From Hyphomicrobiales bacterium (GTDB taxonomy: Bacteria > Pseudomonadota > Alphaproteobacteria > Rhizobiales > Rhizobiaceae), in NCBI GenBank assembly GCA_900470155.1, contig UBZT01000009.1:124001-188000 (forward strand): a DNA stretch of 64,000 bases, read 5' to 3'. Below the pieces are notes generated by a model. It saw only the letters and a list, made by a program, of their open reading frames with translations. It was not told where the DNA came from and searched no databases. Each line of letters opens with the position of its first letter. Within the stretch, counting starts at the first letter, position 1. Both the position numbers and the translations under genes were made by a program. Of the stretch, positions 54,100 to 63,414 are shown one piece after another.

Positions 54100-54426
54100 C
54101 TATTTCTTGGCTTCCACCCTGACCGCCGCCTCGAAAGCCAGCCGCACCCATTTCGCCATCTCGTCGGGATCGTCATAGGCCTCTTCGGGGACGCTCCAGT
54201 AAGGCATGGCGACCGGCTTTCCCGTCTTGCCTTCATAGGACCAGCGCCGGGCACCGGCTGCCTCCAGAAGCGGCGCCGTCTCGCTGTCGCCCTTCAGCAT
54301 GATCTCATCGAACAGATCGAGCGCGAAGATGATGCCCCGGTGATAGATGCCCTTGCCGCCGAACATCCGGCGGATGGAGACTGGCCCGAGCGCCTGAAAC
54401 ATTTCCTCGATCGCATCATTGTCCAT
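54100..54426 (-). CDS. TfoX/Sxy N-terminal-domain protein
   Basis: 108 aa. Matches TfoX_N (PF04993): LGPVSIRRMFGGKGIYHRGI, then FDEIMLKGDSETAPLLEAAG and MPYWSVPEEAYDDPDEMAKW. It lacks the C-terminal domain of the Haemophilus competence regulator. Such short proteins are common and uncharacterised. It lies 8 bp downstream of the molybdopterin gene on the same strand. Confidence 0.88.
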   Translation of the reverse strand: MDNDAIEEMFQALGPVSIRRMFGGKGIYHRGIIFALDLFDEIMLKGDSETAPLLEAAGARRWSYEGKTGKPVAMPYWSVPEEAYDDPDEMAKWVRLAFEAAVRVEAKK

Positions 54427-54434
54427 GTGTCTGC

Positions 54435-56081
54435 TCAGCCCCTGAGAATACCGCCCGCCGCCACGATAGCCTCCGGCGTATCGACATCAAGCCGCGCTGC
54501 CACGCCGATTTCAACATCGATCACCGGAAGGCCGGCGCTTTCGATCACCGGACGTGCGCCAATATCGCCTTCGATCGCCTTGAGCGCTTCGAAGGTGGAA
54601 CGCGGCAGTATGACCGGATTGCCGCGCTGCCCGTCAGCGACGGCACGAACGATTGCCGTTCCGGACGCCTTGGAAAATGCCTTTGCCAGCACCCTGATAT
54701 CGTCCGTGGCGACATTCGGCATATCGGCAAGCAGCACCATCATGCCCGGGGCCTCCGAGACATCTGTTTGTTCAAGACCCGCTTTCAACGAACTCGCCAT
54801 ACCGGTCGCGTAGTGCGGATTGTCGATGATTTTGACATCCAGCCCGTGAAGCGCGGCGGACACTTCATCGCGGCGATGCCCGACGACGACATACACCTTT
54901 CCTATCTTCGCCTCGATCGCCTGACGCGCAACCCGATGCACAAGCGTCTCGCCGCCGAATTCCGCCAGTAGCTTGTGCTGCCCGCTTTCCCCCATGCGAC
55001 TTGCCCGACCCGCGGCAAGGATGACGACGGCAATCCCCTCTGCTTTGTGATCGGCCGTAGCCATCAGACGCGGCAGCGGCCGGCTCGGGATTTCCATCAA
55101 CAATCCTCCAACACCAAGACCGGTCAAATCGTCACGTGTCGGCACCTCGCCGGCAAGCAGGCGGCTGAGCACCCAATCGAAACCATTCTCTTTCGGCGAT
55201 CGCGCACAGCCCGGCGCACCGATCACCGGCACCTCGCCGAGAGAACCGAGCACCAGGAGATTGCCAGGGTCGACCGGCAGACCAACCTGGACAACCCGCC
55301 CACCCGCCAGCCGGATCGCCTCAGGAATGACATCCTGCGGATCGCTCATCGCCGACGCACCGAAAACGATGATCATTGCAGGCAGCGTCTTCTCAGTGCT
55401 CTGTGGAGCCGCAATCGCGGTTTTCATCGCCTCTGCAACGGCCTCGGCCCGATGCGTCACGCGAACTTCCGAGATGAGTTTGCTGCTGGACGAAACGAGC
55501 CGCTGCTGCAGAACCCTGGCTGTCTTGTCCATCACCGACGCTTTCAGCGATGGCAAGGTCGTGGCGACCAGAGACACGGCATGGGCGACATAAGGCTTTA
55601 GCTGGAAGGCCGGGCTTGTTTGCAGCAGCTGACAGGCCTGTTCGACCCAGCGTCCGGCAACTGCGAGCGGGATGATCTTGATTGTCGCAACCAGATCCCC
55701 CGTCCGGACATCGGCATGATCTGCCAGACAGGCCAGCGTGATGGCGGGATCGATGCGATTGAACCGATCGACCACCGATTTGTCCGCAACAAAAAGACCA
55801 TTGGCTTCGGCATAGAAATTGACCCTGCCCGTGGTCGCTGGCGAACGCCGAATTTCAATACTGTCCAGCATCTCAGCGAGCTTTTGAGCCGCAGCATCTT
55901 CACCCAGATCGCCCGGCTCCAAACGGCAAGCGATCACCGAGGAAATACCCTCTGCGCGCAATGCATCCAGGTCGCGGGCCTCCAGCACATGGCCCTTGGC
56001 CAGTTTTCCAGATTCAAGCGAAATCGAATGGGCCAAGACTGCGCCCAAGGCTTCATCGACCGCCACGCTGCCGAAGATCAT
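54435..56081 (-). CDS. MoeA-like / MobA-like fused molybdenum cofactor protein
   Basis: 548 aa. The N-terminal half (1-345) resembles a MoCF/MoeA-type molybdopterin-binding domain, with IIVFGASAMSDPQDVIPEAI. The C-terminal 200 residues are a MobA-like nucleotidyltransferase: VVILAAGRASRMGESGQHKL, MMVLLADMPNV and RGNPVILPRS. Such fusions cytidylylate molybdopterin (as MocA does) for xanthine-dehydrogenase-family enzymes. It overlaps the XdhC-type gene by 4 bp. Confidence 0.85.
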   Translation of the reverse strand: MIFGSVAVDEALGAVLAHSISLESGKLAKGHVLEARDLDALRAEGISSVIACRLEPGDLGEDAAAQKLAEMLDSIEIRRSPATTGRVNFYAEANGLFVADKSVVDRFNRIDPAITLACLADHADVRTGDLVATIKIIPLAVAGRWVEQACQLLQTSPAFQLKPYVAHAVSLVATTLPSLKASVMDKTARVLQQRLVSSSSKLISEVRVTHRAEAVAEAMKTAIAAPQSTEKTLPAMIIVFGASAMSDPQDVIPEAIRLAGGRVVQVGLPVDPGNLLVLGSLGEVPVIGAPGCARSPKENGFDWVLSRLLAGEVPTRDDLTGLGVGGLLMEIPSRPLPRLMATADHKAEGIAVVILAAGRASRMGESGQHKLLAEFGGETLVHRVARQAIEAKIGKVYVVVGHRRDEVSAALHGLDVKIIDNPHYATGMASSLKAGLEQTDVSEAPGMMVLLADMPNVATDDIRVLAKAFSKASGTAIVRAVADGQRGNPVILPRSTFEALKAIEGDIGARPVIESAGLPVIDVEIGVAARLDVDTPEAIVAAGGILRG

Positions 56082-56785
56082 GCGGCGTCCCCTGTCGACG
56101 AGACAAGCGTGCGGCGGCGAAAGGCACGGATGATGTCCGCCAACACCGCAACGGCGATTTCCGCCGGTGTCGCCGCCCCGATGTCGAGCCCGATCGGTGC
56201 AGAGATCGTCCCGATCTGCTCAGGCCCGAAGCCTGCCGTCAGCAGCCGTTCGACCCGCTTGCCATGGGTTTTTCGACTTCCCAGCGCACCGACATAAAAA
56301 CAGTGCGCCTCAAGTGCCGCGGCAATCGCCGGATCGTCGATCTTGGGGTCATGGGTGACAGCCACCAAGGCGCTATAGCGATCGAGCGGACGCTGCGGGA
56401 AAACATCCTGCGGCCAGTCGGAGATCAGTTCGACATCGGCAAAGCGCTCCGGAGTCGCAAAGGCGGTACGCGGATCGATGATCGTCACGTCGAAATCGGC
56501 AAGCTGGGCCATCGGCACCAGTGCCTGACTGATATGTACGGCACCGATCACCACGATGCGCGGCAGCGGAAGATAGACATTAAGGAAATGGTGCCGGTCA
56601 TCGATCTGCACCGCCCCGGCTTTCCCCGAAAGGAAATGCTGCGCAACCGCCTCGCCAAGCGGGCCGTCAACATCCTCGCCTTCCAGAACCAGCCTGTCAT
56701 GGCCATTCGCCAAGTCTGTCACCAGCATGACAGCGCTGCGCGTGCGTCTGGCCGCATTCAGAGCCTTCAGATGCGCCGGATCCAT
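56078..56785 (-). CDS. XdhC-family protein, Rossmann (C-terminal) half
   Basis: 235 aa. The XdhC_C Rossmann domain is visible in IVVIGAVHISQALVPMAQLA, VTIIDPRTAFATPERF and YVGALGSRKTHGKRVERLL. XdhC and CoxF bind molybdenum cofactor and insert it into xanthine or CO dehydrogenases, aiding sulfuration. The N-terminal half is encoded by the next gene upstream, so XdhC is split here. It overlaps both neighbours. Confidence 0.88.
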   Translation of the reverse strand: MDPAHLKALNAARRTRSAVMLVTDLANGHDRLVLEGEDVDGPLGEAVAQHFLSGKAGAVQIDDRHHFLNVYLPLPRIVVIGAVHISQALVPMAQLADFDVTIIDPRTAFATPERFADVELISDWPQDVFPQRPLDRYSALVAVTHDPKIDDPAIAAALEAHCFYVGALGSRKTHGKRVERLLTAGFGPEQIGTISAPIGLDIGAATPAEIAVAVLADIIRAFRRRTLVSSTGDAA

Positions 56786-57114
56786 CAGCCGAGCCTTTCG
56801 ACATAGACACGAATGCGCCCGCCGCAGGACAGGCCGACCCGCCAGGCAGTCTCATCCGCCACCCCGAATTCGAGCATCTTCGGCTGCCGGCTGTCCAGCA
56901 CGTCGAGCGCTTCGGTGATCACCGCGCCCTCGACACAGCCGCCGGACACCGACCCCTCGAAATTGCCGTCGCGATCGATCACCAAATGGCTGCCGACGGG
57001 CCGGGGCGCCGAGCCCCAGGTCTCGACCACCGTGGCGATGGCGACATCGCGGCCTTCCCCGATCCATTCTTCAGCAATCACCAGCGGATCATGCCGCAAG
57101 CTGTCTTTGGTCAT
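56785..57114 (-). CDS. XdhC/CoxI-family protein, N-terminal domain
   Basis: 109 aa. The XdhC/CoxI N-terminal domain is seen in IATVVETWGSAPRPVGSHLV, GSVSGGCVEGAVITEAL and WRVGLSCGGRIRVYVE, with the Cys residues of the GGCVE and SCGG motifs conserved. Together with the neighbouring Rossmann-domain gene it makes a complete XdhC. It overlaps the VWA gene stop by 4 bp. Confidence 0.9.
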   Translation of the reverse strand: MTKDSLRHDPLVIAEEWIGEGRDVAIATVVETWGSAPRPVGSHLVIDRDGNFEGSVSGGCVEGAVITEALDVLDSRQPKMLEFGVADETAWRVGLSCGGRIRVYVERLG

Positions 57115-58385
57115 GACACACCTTTCATGGATGCAAGGAACCGACGCGGATCGGCGTCTCTCTCGGGCGGGCCGGACAACGCCCTGACAAGGTCGCCCAG
57201 GGCCTCGAGATTGTGAACCGCACGCAATTCGTCAACATGCGGCAACATCGCCCGGACCCCGCGCGCTCTAGCCTCGAAGCCTGAAAACCGCAACAGCGGG
57301 TTCAGCCAGACCAGTCTGCGGCACGAGCGGTGCAATCGGTCGATCTCGACGCCCAGGGTCTCGACATCATCCCGCTCCAAACCATCGGTGATCAGAAGCA
57401 CGACGGCGCCCTGGCCCAGAACGCGGCGTGCCCATTGGCGATTGAACAGTCGCAGTGTCTCGCCGATACGGGTGCCGCCCGACCAGTCGGCCACGGCATC
57501 CGTGCATTGGTCGATCGCCTCGTCCGGATCGCGATGGCGTAGTTGCCGCGTGACGTTGGTCAGCCGCGTGCCGAACAGGAAAGTATGCACCCGCTGCCGG
57601 CGCTCGCTCAGCACATGCAGGAAATGCAGGAAGATCCGGCTGTACTGGCTCATCGAGCCCGAAATGTCGGCAAGCACCACCAGCGGCGGCGGACGCTGAC
57701 GTCGTTCGCGAAAACGCGGCAGCATCAGATCGCCTCCGGTTCTGAGCGCCTGGCGCATGCTGGCCCTCTGGTCAACGTAGCGACTCCGTGTCGACGCACG
57801 GAAACGCCTCGTCGATACCTTGTCGAAGGGCATGGCAAGGCGTTCGATTTCCCGTCGTGCCTGCGCCAGTTCGCCTGAAGTCATCTGGCCGAAATCCATC
57901 TGCCGCAGCACTTCCTGGCCTGACACGGTCAACCGGGCATCGATCTCGATATCGGGTTCGTTGCGTTCCCGCGCTGGCCTGTTCTTCTCGGCAAACAGCG
58001 CATCGCTGACCCGCGCCGATCCCGGTTTCGGTTTTTGCCGATCGCCAAGATCCAGCGCCACCGGCGACATCAGCGCGATCATCTTGCCGACAAGGTCGCG
58101 ACCGCGCCAGAAGATCGCAAAAGCCTCGTCGAACACCGGCTGATCCTCATGCCGCTTGACGAAGATCGAAGCCATTGCCGCATGAAACTCCAACCGGGAA
58201 CCAATACCAATCGTATCAATGGCTTCGATAGCGTCGATCACCGCCCCCGGGCCCGGCTTCAAGCCGGCCTTGCGCAGCACACGGGCGAAATGCACGATAT
58301 TGTCGGCCAGTCGGCCCTCTCCCTGAACGGGCAGAGACGCCACGATCCCATCTCTTTTGTCAGGTCCCGCGCCAGGCGTCTGCAT
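57111..58385 (-). CDS. VWA-domain protein, CoxE-like
   Basis: 424 aa from ATG at 58385 (MQTPGAGPDKRDG). The MIDAS motif is LVVLADISGSMSQYSR (DxSxS) near residue 240, followed by a CoxE-type VWA fold (LLITDGLERDDVETLG). An Arg-rich stretch precedes it. CoxE works with the MoxR ATPase CoxD in maturing the Mo-Cu site of CO dehydrogenase; homologues serve other Mo hydroxylases. It begins 5 bp after the MoxR stop. Confidence 0.9.
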   Translation of the reverse strand: MQTPGAGPDKRDGIVASLPVQGEGRLADNIVHFARVLRKAGLKPGPGAVIDAIEAIDTIGIGSRLEFHAAMASIFVKRHEDQPVFDEAFAIFWRGRDLVGKMIALMSPVALDLGDRQKPKPGSARVSDALFAEKNRPARERNEPDIEIDARLTVSGQEVLRQMDFGQMTSGELAQARREIERLAMPFDKVSTRRFRASTRSRYVDQRASMRQALRTGGDLMLPRFRERRQRPPPLVVLADISGSMSQYSRIFLHFLHVLSERRQRVHTFLFGTRLTNVTRQLRHRDPDEAIDQCTDAVADWSGGTRIGETLRLFNRQWARRVLGQGAVVLLITDGLERDDVETLGVEIDRLHRSCRRLVWLNPLLRFSGFEARARGVRAMLPHVDELRAVHNLEALGDLVRALSGPPERDADPRRFLASMKGVS

Positions 58386-58389
58386 CGGC

Positions 58390-59319
58390 TCAGCCCGCCG
58401 CCAGAAGTTCAGCCTTGACCTCCGACAGCACCTTCTGACCATCGCTGCCCTGAATGCGGGCGATATCCTCCTGGTATTTCAGCAGTGTCCCCAGCGTGTC
58501 GGCAATGGTTTCCGGATAGAGCGCCAGTCGGTCGAGTTCTGTCAGTGCCGTCGCCCAGTCGATGGTTTCGGCAATGCCCGGGTTCTTGAACAGGTCGATG
58601 GTCCGCAATCGCTGCACATAGGCAACGATCTGCCGCGAAAGCTGTTCATTGCAGCCCGGAACCTTGCGGCGGATGATGGCCAACTCGTCGGCCGCCTTCG
58701 GATAGTCCACCCAATGGTAGAGGCAGCGCCGTTTCAACGCATCATGCACCTCGCGGGTCCGATTGCTGGTGACGATGACGATGGGCGGCTCGGCCGCCTT
58801 CACCGTGCCGAACTCCGGGATGGTCACCTGGAAATCGGACAGCACTTCCAGCAGGAAAGCCTCGAAGGCCTCGTCGGTGCGGTCGAGTTCATCGATCAGG
58901 AAGACCGGCGCCCGGCCGGGAGCGCTCTGCAGAGCCTGAAGAACCGGCCGGCGGATCAGGTATCGCTCGGAAAAGATGTCATGTTCGAGACGGTCGCGAT
59001 CGGATACACCGGCGGCTTCCGCCATGCGGATCTCCAGCATCTGTGCCGGATAGTTCCATTCATAGACGGCGGATGCGACGTCCAGACCCTCATAGCACTG
59101 CAGTCGGATCAGCGGTCTATCAAGGGCTTTGGCCAGCACCTTGGCGACCTCGGTCTTGCCGACCCCCGCTTCGCCCTCGAGAAACAGCGGCCGTTTCATC
59201 TTCAACGCCAGAAACAACACGGTCGCCAGCGACCGACCGGCGAGATAATCCTCGGCCGCCAGAATTTCCACAACAGAATCAATTGATTCCGGCAGTCCCT
59301 TTGTAGAGGTATCCGCCAT
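58390..59319 (-). CDS. MoxR-family AAA+ ATPase, CoxD-like
   Basis: 309 aa. Walker A is LEGEAGVGKTEVAKVLA (about 48-64), Walker B is VFLIDELDRTDEAFEAF, and sensor 1 is VIVTSNRTREVHDALKRRCL. MoxR ATPases act with VWA partners as metal-cofactor chaperones. It is the upstream gene of a run MoxR-VWA-XdhC_N-XdhC_C-MobA-like. Confidence 0.92.
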   Translation of the reverse strand: MADTSTKGLPESIDSVVEILAAEDYLAGRSLATVLFLALKMKRPLFLEGEAGVGKTEVAKVLAKALDRPLIRLQCYEGLDVASAVYEWNYPAQMLEIRMAEAAGVSDRDRLEHDIFSERYLIRRPVLQALQSAPGRAPVFLIDELDRTDEAFEAFLLEVLSDFQVTIPEFGTVKAAEPPIVIVTSNRTREVHDALKRRCLYHWVDYPKAADELAIIRRKVPGCNEQLSRQIVAYVQRLRTIDLFKNPGIAETIDWATALTELDRLALYPETIADTLGTLLKYQEDIARIQGSDGQKVLSEVKAELLAAG

Positions 59320-59343
59320 GTCTCCTCCTGTTTGAGAAAGAGC

Positions 59344-59835
59344 TTACAGCGTGTGGTAGCCCCGGTCCAGATAGATGAGCGGGGCGTTTTTCGGGCCAAA
59401 ATGCACCGCCTTGACCTCACCGAACAGGACGGTATGGGTGGCCGTCACCTTGCGATCCACGACAACGCAGTCGAAGGCGGCTACCGCCTCGACAAGCACA
59501 GGCGATCCGGTCGCCATCACCTGCCATTCGGCCAGCGCAAATCGCTCGTCGACGGAAAGACTGTCGAAACCGGCAAAGGCATTGGCCAGCGGACGATGGT
59601 GATCGGAAAGCGAATTCAGGGCGAAATGCCCGCTTTCGAACATGACGCTGTTATTGGCATTGCCATTGTTCAGGCAGACAAGAACGGTGGGGGGCTTGTC
59701 CGACACCGAGCAGGCCGCGGTAATCGTCACACCGCGCCGGATCCCGTCATGCTGGGTGGTCACGATCTGCACATGGCCGGCATAGCGGCTCATCGCGTCG
59801 CGATAGATGACCGGATCCAAATTCTCGATTTTCAA
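59344..59835 (-). CDS. flavin reductase-like (HpaC/NTA type)
   Basis: 163 aa from TTG at 59835, which follows GGGAGACGGCA; an upstream ATG at 59889 lacks a comparable site. The flavin-reductase split barrel is shown by YAGHVQIVTTQHDGIRRGVT, AACSVSDKPPTVLVCLNNGN and LIYLDRGYHTL at the end. It provides reduced flavin to a monooxygenase partner that is not evident here. It is a distant paralogue of RutF. Confidence 0.85.
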   Translation of the reverse strand: MKIENLDPVIYRDAMSRYAGHVQIVTTQHDGIRRGVTITAACSVSDKPPTVLVCLNNGNANNSVMFESGHFALNSLSDHHRPLANAFAGFDSLSVDERFALAEWQVMATGSPVLVEAVAAFDCVVVDRKVTATHTVLFGEVKAVHFGPKNAPLIYLDRGYHTL

Positions 59836-60015
59836 ATGCCGTCTCCCTGCACGTCCAAGCTCCCTAGCCGAGGCGAATATGGGCCGCAAGCCTTACCTTT
59901 TCCACAACGGGACAGCCGCGTTGAAAAAAGCACCAAAGAGAAAGCCAAGCTCGGCACATTTCCAAACGGCAAACCTTTGCGCTAGGATCATCGCGACAGA
60001 GATGGAAATGACCCG

Positions 60016-61092
60016 ATGAAGCGCCTGCTGATCACCACCGCCCTTCTGCTTGCCGGCATTGCCGGCTCCGAGGCAAAGCCGCTGACATTGGCGGTCGTGG
60101 CCCCGAAAACCGGCATGTTTGCACCGCTTGGCGATCAGGTCCGCCACGGCGCGCAACTGGCAGCCAGCCGGCTTTCGATCGACCTCGTCGAGATCGATGA
60201 AAACTGCGAGGCGGGCAGCGGCCCCGACATTGCGAAAAAGATCACCGAGGCTGAGGTCACGGCCGCGATCGGTTTCCTCTGCAGCGAAAGCCTCGAGGGC
60301 GGTCTGACCCTTCTCGCGGAGAAGAACATCCCGGCCATCTCGCTATCGGTGCGTTGGAAGGGACTGATGGAGGATGCGGCCAAGCAAGGCTGGCCTTTCT
60401 TCAGACTTGCGCCGACGGCAGAAGCCGAAGTGCAGATACTCACCGACTTCATTCTGCGCGATTGGGCGAGCGAACCCGTGGCACTGCTGGAGGACGGTAC
60501 CATCCGTGGCCGCGAACTCACCGAGGCGATCCGCAACAGCCTCGAAGAACGCGGTCTGAAGCCCGTCTTCACCGATACCTTGCGTCCGGGGCAGGAGCAG
60601 CAGCTGGCCCTGGTCCGCCGCCTTCAGAAGGCTGGCGCCACGCATGTCTTCATCGGCGGTGACCGCAATGATGTCGCGATCATCGCCCGCGACGCGGCCG
60701 CGGAGAAGATCCCCCTGACGATTTTGGCCGGTGATGCGATGCAGGCGGCTAACGAGCCCGTGCCGCTGCGCAACGGCGTCCTGGCCGTAGCGTTGACGGA
60801 GACACCGGAAGGCCCATCGGCTGACGAGGTCAACGCTGCCCTGGCCGAGCAAAATCGCCCGCCGGACGGCTATCTGCTGCCAGCGCATGCCGCAGTCACC
60901 ATCGTCGCGGACGCAGCCGGTATATCGTCGGCCATGGGCACGCCCCTGACAGATGCCCTGACAGGCACCATGTTCGAGACGGTGATTGGACCGATCACCT
61001 TCACCGAGGGGCATGAACTGGCAGAGAACCCTTATCGGATTGTCGAGTGGAAGGACGGCGTCTTTGTACCTGTCGCCGCAAGCACCCAGTAG
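60016..61092 (+). CDS. periplasmic branched-chain-amino-acid-type binding protein
   Basis: 358 aa. The signal peptide MKRLLITTALLLAGIAGSEA is followed by a Peripla_BP_6 domain: TLAVVAPKTGMFAPLGDQVR, AAIGFLCSESLEGG, and ATHVFIGGDRNDVAIIARD. These proteins bind amino acids or related solutes for ABC importers. No permease or ATPase gene is adjacent, so the receptor is an orphan. The ligand cannot be deduced. Confidence 0.88.
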   Translation: MKRLLITTALLLAGIAGSEAKPLTLAVVAPKTGMFAPLGDQVRHGAQLAASRLSIDLVEIDENCEAGSGPDIAKKITEAEVTAAIGFLCSESLEGGLTLLAEKNIPAISLSVRWKGLMEDAAKQGWPFFRLAPTAEAEVQILTDFILRDWASEPVALLEDGTIRGRELTEAIRNSLEERGLKPVFTDTLRPGQEQQLALVRRLQKAGATHVFIGGDRNDVAIIARDAAAEKIPLTILAGDAMQAANEPVPLRNGVLAVALTETPEGPSADEVNAALAEQNRPPDGYLLPAHAAVTIVADAAGISSAMGTPLTDALTGTMFETVIGPITFTEGHELAENPYRIVEWKDGVFVPVAASTQ

Positions 61093-61097
61093 GAATG

Positions 61098-61862
61098 CTA
61101 GTCACGATAGGGCCAGAAGGCCTGGCTGAAGACACCACCGTCGACCCAGATCGTCTGGCCGGTGACGAAACTCGACTGATCGCCGGCCAGAAACAGCGCG
61201 GGGCCTGCGAGATCCTCGGGCGTACCGACACGTCTGAGCGGCGTGACATCACCCCAAGTCTTGCCGTAGTCCGGCGCTTCGGCTTGCGTCCTTGCCGTTT
61301 CAATGGCGCCTGGCGCAATGCAGTTGACCCGGATGCCATAAGGCCCCAGTTCCACCGCCGACACCTTGGTAAACTGCTCGATGCCGCCCTTGGAGGCCGT
61401 GTAGTCGACGAGTTTCGGAAAGGCGAGCTTGTTACAGCCGGAGCCGAGATTGATGATCGAGCCACCCTTGCCTGCATCGATCATGCGCTGCGCGGTCAGC
61501 TTGGTATTGAGGAACGTACCCTTGAGATTGGTCCGAATGACCATGTCCCAGCGCTCTTCGGACAACTCAAGCAGCGGCGCCCAGGTCTGGATCCCGGCGT
61601 TGTTGATAAGCACGTCCGGCGCCTGCCCCGCCCAGGAAATCGCCTGATCGAGGAAACTTGCAACGGCGGCACTATCGGCAACGTCGGTGTCATGGCCGAT
61701 CACCCGGACACCGTGGTGAGCGACATCCTGCACCACTTCGTCAGCCGCATCCATCTGGCCGAGATGGGTGAAGGCAACGTCGTAGCCTGCTGCCGCAAAC
61801 GCATGGACCAGATGCCGGCCGATACCTGAACTGCCGCCGGTGATGATGACGAATTTTTGCAT
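61098..61862 (-). CDS. short-chain dehydrogenase/reductase
   Basis: 254 aa from ATG at 61862 after GGAGG. The NAD(P) site is TGGSSGIGRHLVHAF. The catalytic Ser-Tyr-Lys are in INLGSGCNKL and VDYTASKGGIEQF, with NNAG between. C-terminal TPLRRVGTPEDLAGPALFLA and GQTIWVDGG are typical of glucose/sugar or 3-oxoacyl reductases. The substrate is unknown. It is convergent with the binding-protein gene. Confidence 0.92.
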   Translation of the reverse strand: MQKFVIITGGSSGIGRHLVHAFAAAGYDVAFTHLGQMDAADEVVQDVAHHGVRVIGHDTDVADSAAVASFLDQAISWAGQAPDVLINNAGIQTWAPLLELSEERWDMVIRTNLKGTFLNTKLTAQRMIDAGKGGSIINLGSGCNKLAFPKLVDYTASKGGIEQFTKVSAVELGPYGIRVNCIAPGAIETARTQAEAPDYGKTWGDVTPLRRVGTPEDLAGPALFLAGDQSSFVTGQTIWVDGGVFSQAFWPYRD

Positions 61863-62041
61863 ATACTCCTCCCTGCCGGGCTCCGCCCCGTGGATGATGG
61901 ATGACGGGGCCGCAACCAACAGTCAAGATCGCAATGCAGTCTCCCAGCTGCCACGATCGTCGGCGTCTGCAATGGTTGCCGCAACAGGCCCGCGGTGCTA
62001 TGGGCAGCCGCAACAACGACTGCCATCGAGGACCCTGGCCC

Positions 62042-62719
62042 ATGACCCGCCCGCTGCTGATTTCGCCTTCCATTCTTGCTGCCGATTTCGCCCGGCTTGG
62101 ACAGGAAGTCTCCGATGTCGTCGATGCCGGTGCCGAATGGGTGCATCTCGACGTGATGGACGGCCACTTTGTCCCGAATATCTCCTTCGGCCCTGCCGTG
62201 ATCAAGGCACTTCGCCCGCATACCAAGGCGATCTTCGACTGCCACCTGATGATTGCGCCGGCCGATCCTTACCTCGCTGCCTTTGCCGATGCCGGCTGCG
62301 ACATCATCACTGTGCACGCCGAAGCCGGTCCGCATCTGCACCGCTCGCTGCAGACCATTCGCTCCTTCGGCAAGAAGGCCGGCGTCTCGCTCAACCCGGC
62401 GACACCACTCTCGGCTATCGAGCATGTGATGGACGATCTCGACCTGATCCTGATTATGACCGTCAATCCGGGTTTCGGCGGCCAGAAATATATCCCGGCC
62501 ATGACCGACAAGATTGCCAGCGCCCATGCCCTGATCGGCAACCGCCCGATTGACCTTGAAGTCGACGGCGGCATCACGGCGGCGACAGCGCCGCTGGTGA
62601 CCGGAGCCGGCGCAAACGTTCTTGTCGCGGGCTCCGCCATCTATCAGGGCAAGGGCGTTGACGATTATCGCAAAACCGTCGACATTCTTCGCAAGGCAGC
62701 TGAGGGGGGTAGGGCTTGA
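62042..62719 (+). CDS. rpe: ribulose-phosphate 3-epimerase
   Basis: 225 aa from ATG at 62042 (MTRPLLISPSILAADFARLG) with GAGGA upstream. The TIM barrel shows WVHLDVMDGHFVPNISFGPA, LILIMTVNPGFGGQKYIPAM and LEVDGGITAATAP, with the metal His and Asp residues. It interconverts ribulose-5-P and xylulose-5-P in the pentose phosphate pathway. Confidence 0.97.
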   Translation: MTRPLLISPSILAADFARLGQEVSDVVDAGAEWVHLDVMDGHFVPNISFGPAVIKALRPHTKAIFDCHLMIAPADPYLAAFADAGCDIITVHAEAGPHLHRSLQTIRSFGKKAGVSLNPATPLSAIEHVMDDLDLILIMTVNPGFGGQKYIPAMTDKIASAHALIGNRPIDLEVDGGITAATAPLVTGAGANVLVAGSAIYQGKGVDDYRKTVDILRKAAEGGRA

Positions 62720-62813
62720 GGCGATTGAAGGAATGCACCGTGGCCCGCGCCGCCATATGCCTTCCGCTGCCGACAAGTGCCAGTGATATCGCAAGCCTTC
62801 CGCCGCTGCACCG

Positions 62814-63341
62814 ATGACGACGAGCGCAGCGACATTCTCGCGCGGAGCAAGGCCCGTTTCCCGATTTTCGGCCAGCCGACCGCCCGCAACTCTCTGGTTT
62901 TTCGGCGCAATCGCCTGGGGTCTGGCAATGGCCGGATGTTTCGCCCTGTCCGTCCATCTGCTGGGACGATCCGGCGGCAGTCACCAGCCGCTTCTTGCCT
63001 TCATTTACGGCGCCGGTGGCGCTCTGGCCTGGCTGACCGCTCTGCCAATAATCCGCGTCGCTGCCTTCGGCCGACAGTCGGAAACGGTACTTGCCGCCTG
63101 GTTCCTCTTTCTCGGCATGGGCACGATCGCCGTGACCGCCGGGCTTTTCGCCCTGCAATACCGCATTTTTTATGCGCAATGGCACGCGCCTTTTCTATCT
63201 CGCGTTTGGTTTCTACAGCAGATCTTCACCAGCGCGTCCGCGCTTTATCAGTTTGCCGTGCTCGGCCTGCGCCACTTCCTCCCCTTCGCATTTTTGCTTC
63301 TGTTTGTCGTCAGCCTCGCTATGTCGCGCCGTAACCGTTGA
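62814..63341 (+). CDS. four-helix membrane protein of unknown function
   Basis: 175 aa. A polar N-terminus (about 25 residues) precedes four hydrophobic segments: LWFFGAIAWGLAMAGCFAL, LLAFIYGAGGALAWLTALPI, AAWFLFLGMGTIAVTAGLFA and FLPFAFLLLFVVSLAM. No functional motif is recognised. It lies between rpe and purB, a position where rhizobia often carry a conserved membrane protein. The C-terminus is basic (SRRNR). Confidence 0.75.
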   Translation: MTTSAATFSRGARPVSRFSASRPPATLWFFGAIAWGLAMAGCFALSVHLLGRSGGSHQPLLAFIYGAGGALAWLTALPIIRVAAFGRQSETVLAAWFLFLGMGTIAVTAGLFALQYRIFYAQWHAPFLSRVWFLQQIFTSASALYQFAVLGLRHFLPFAFLLLFVVSLAMSRRNR

Positions 63342-63414
63342 GCTTGTCGGTGGTCTTTGCTAAAGCGGGCCAGCTTGCGTAAGCCAGTCTCCCGTTTGAA
63401 CGAAAGAAACCCTG

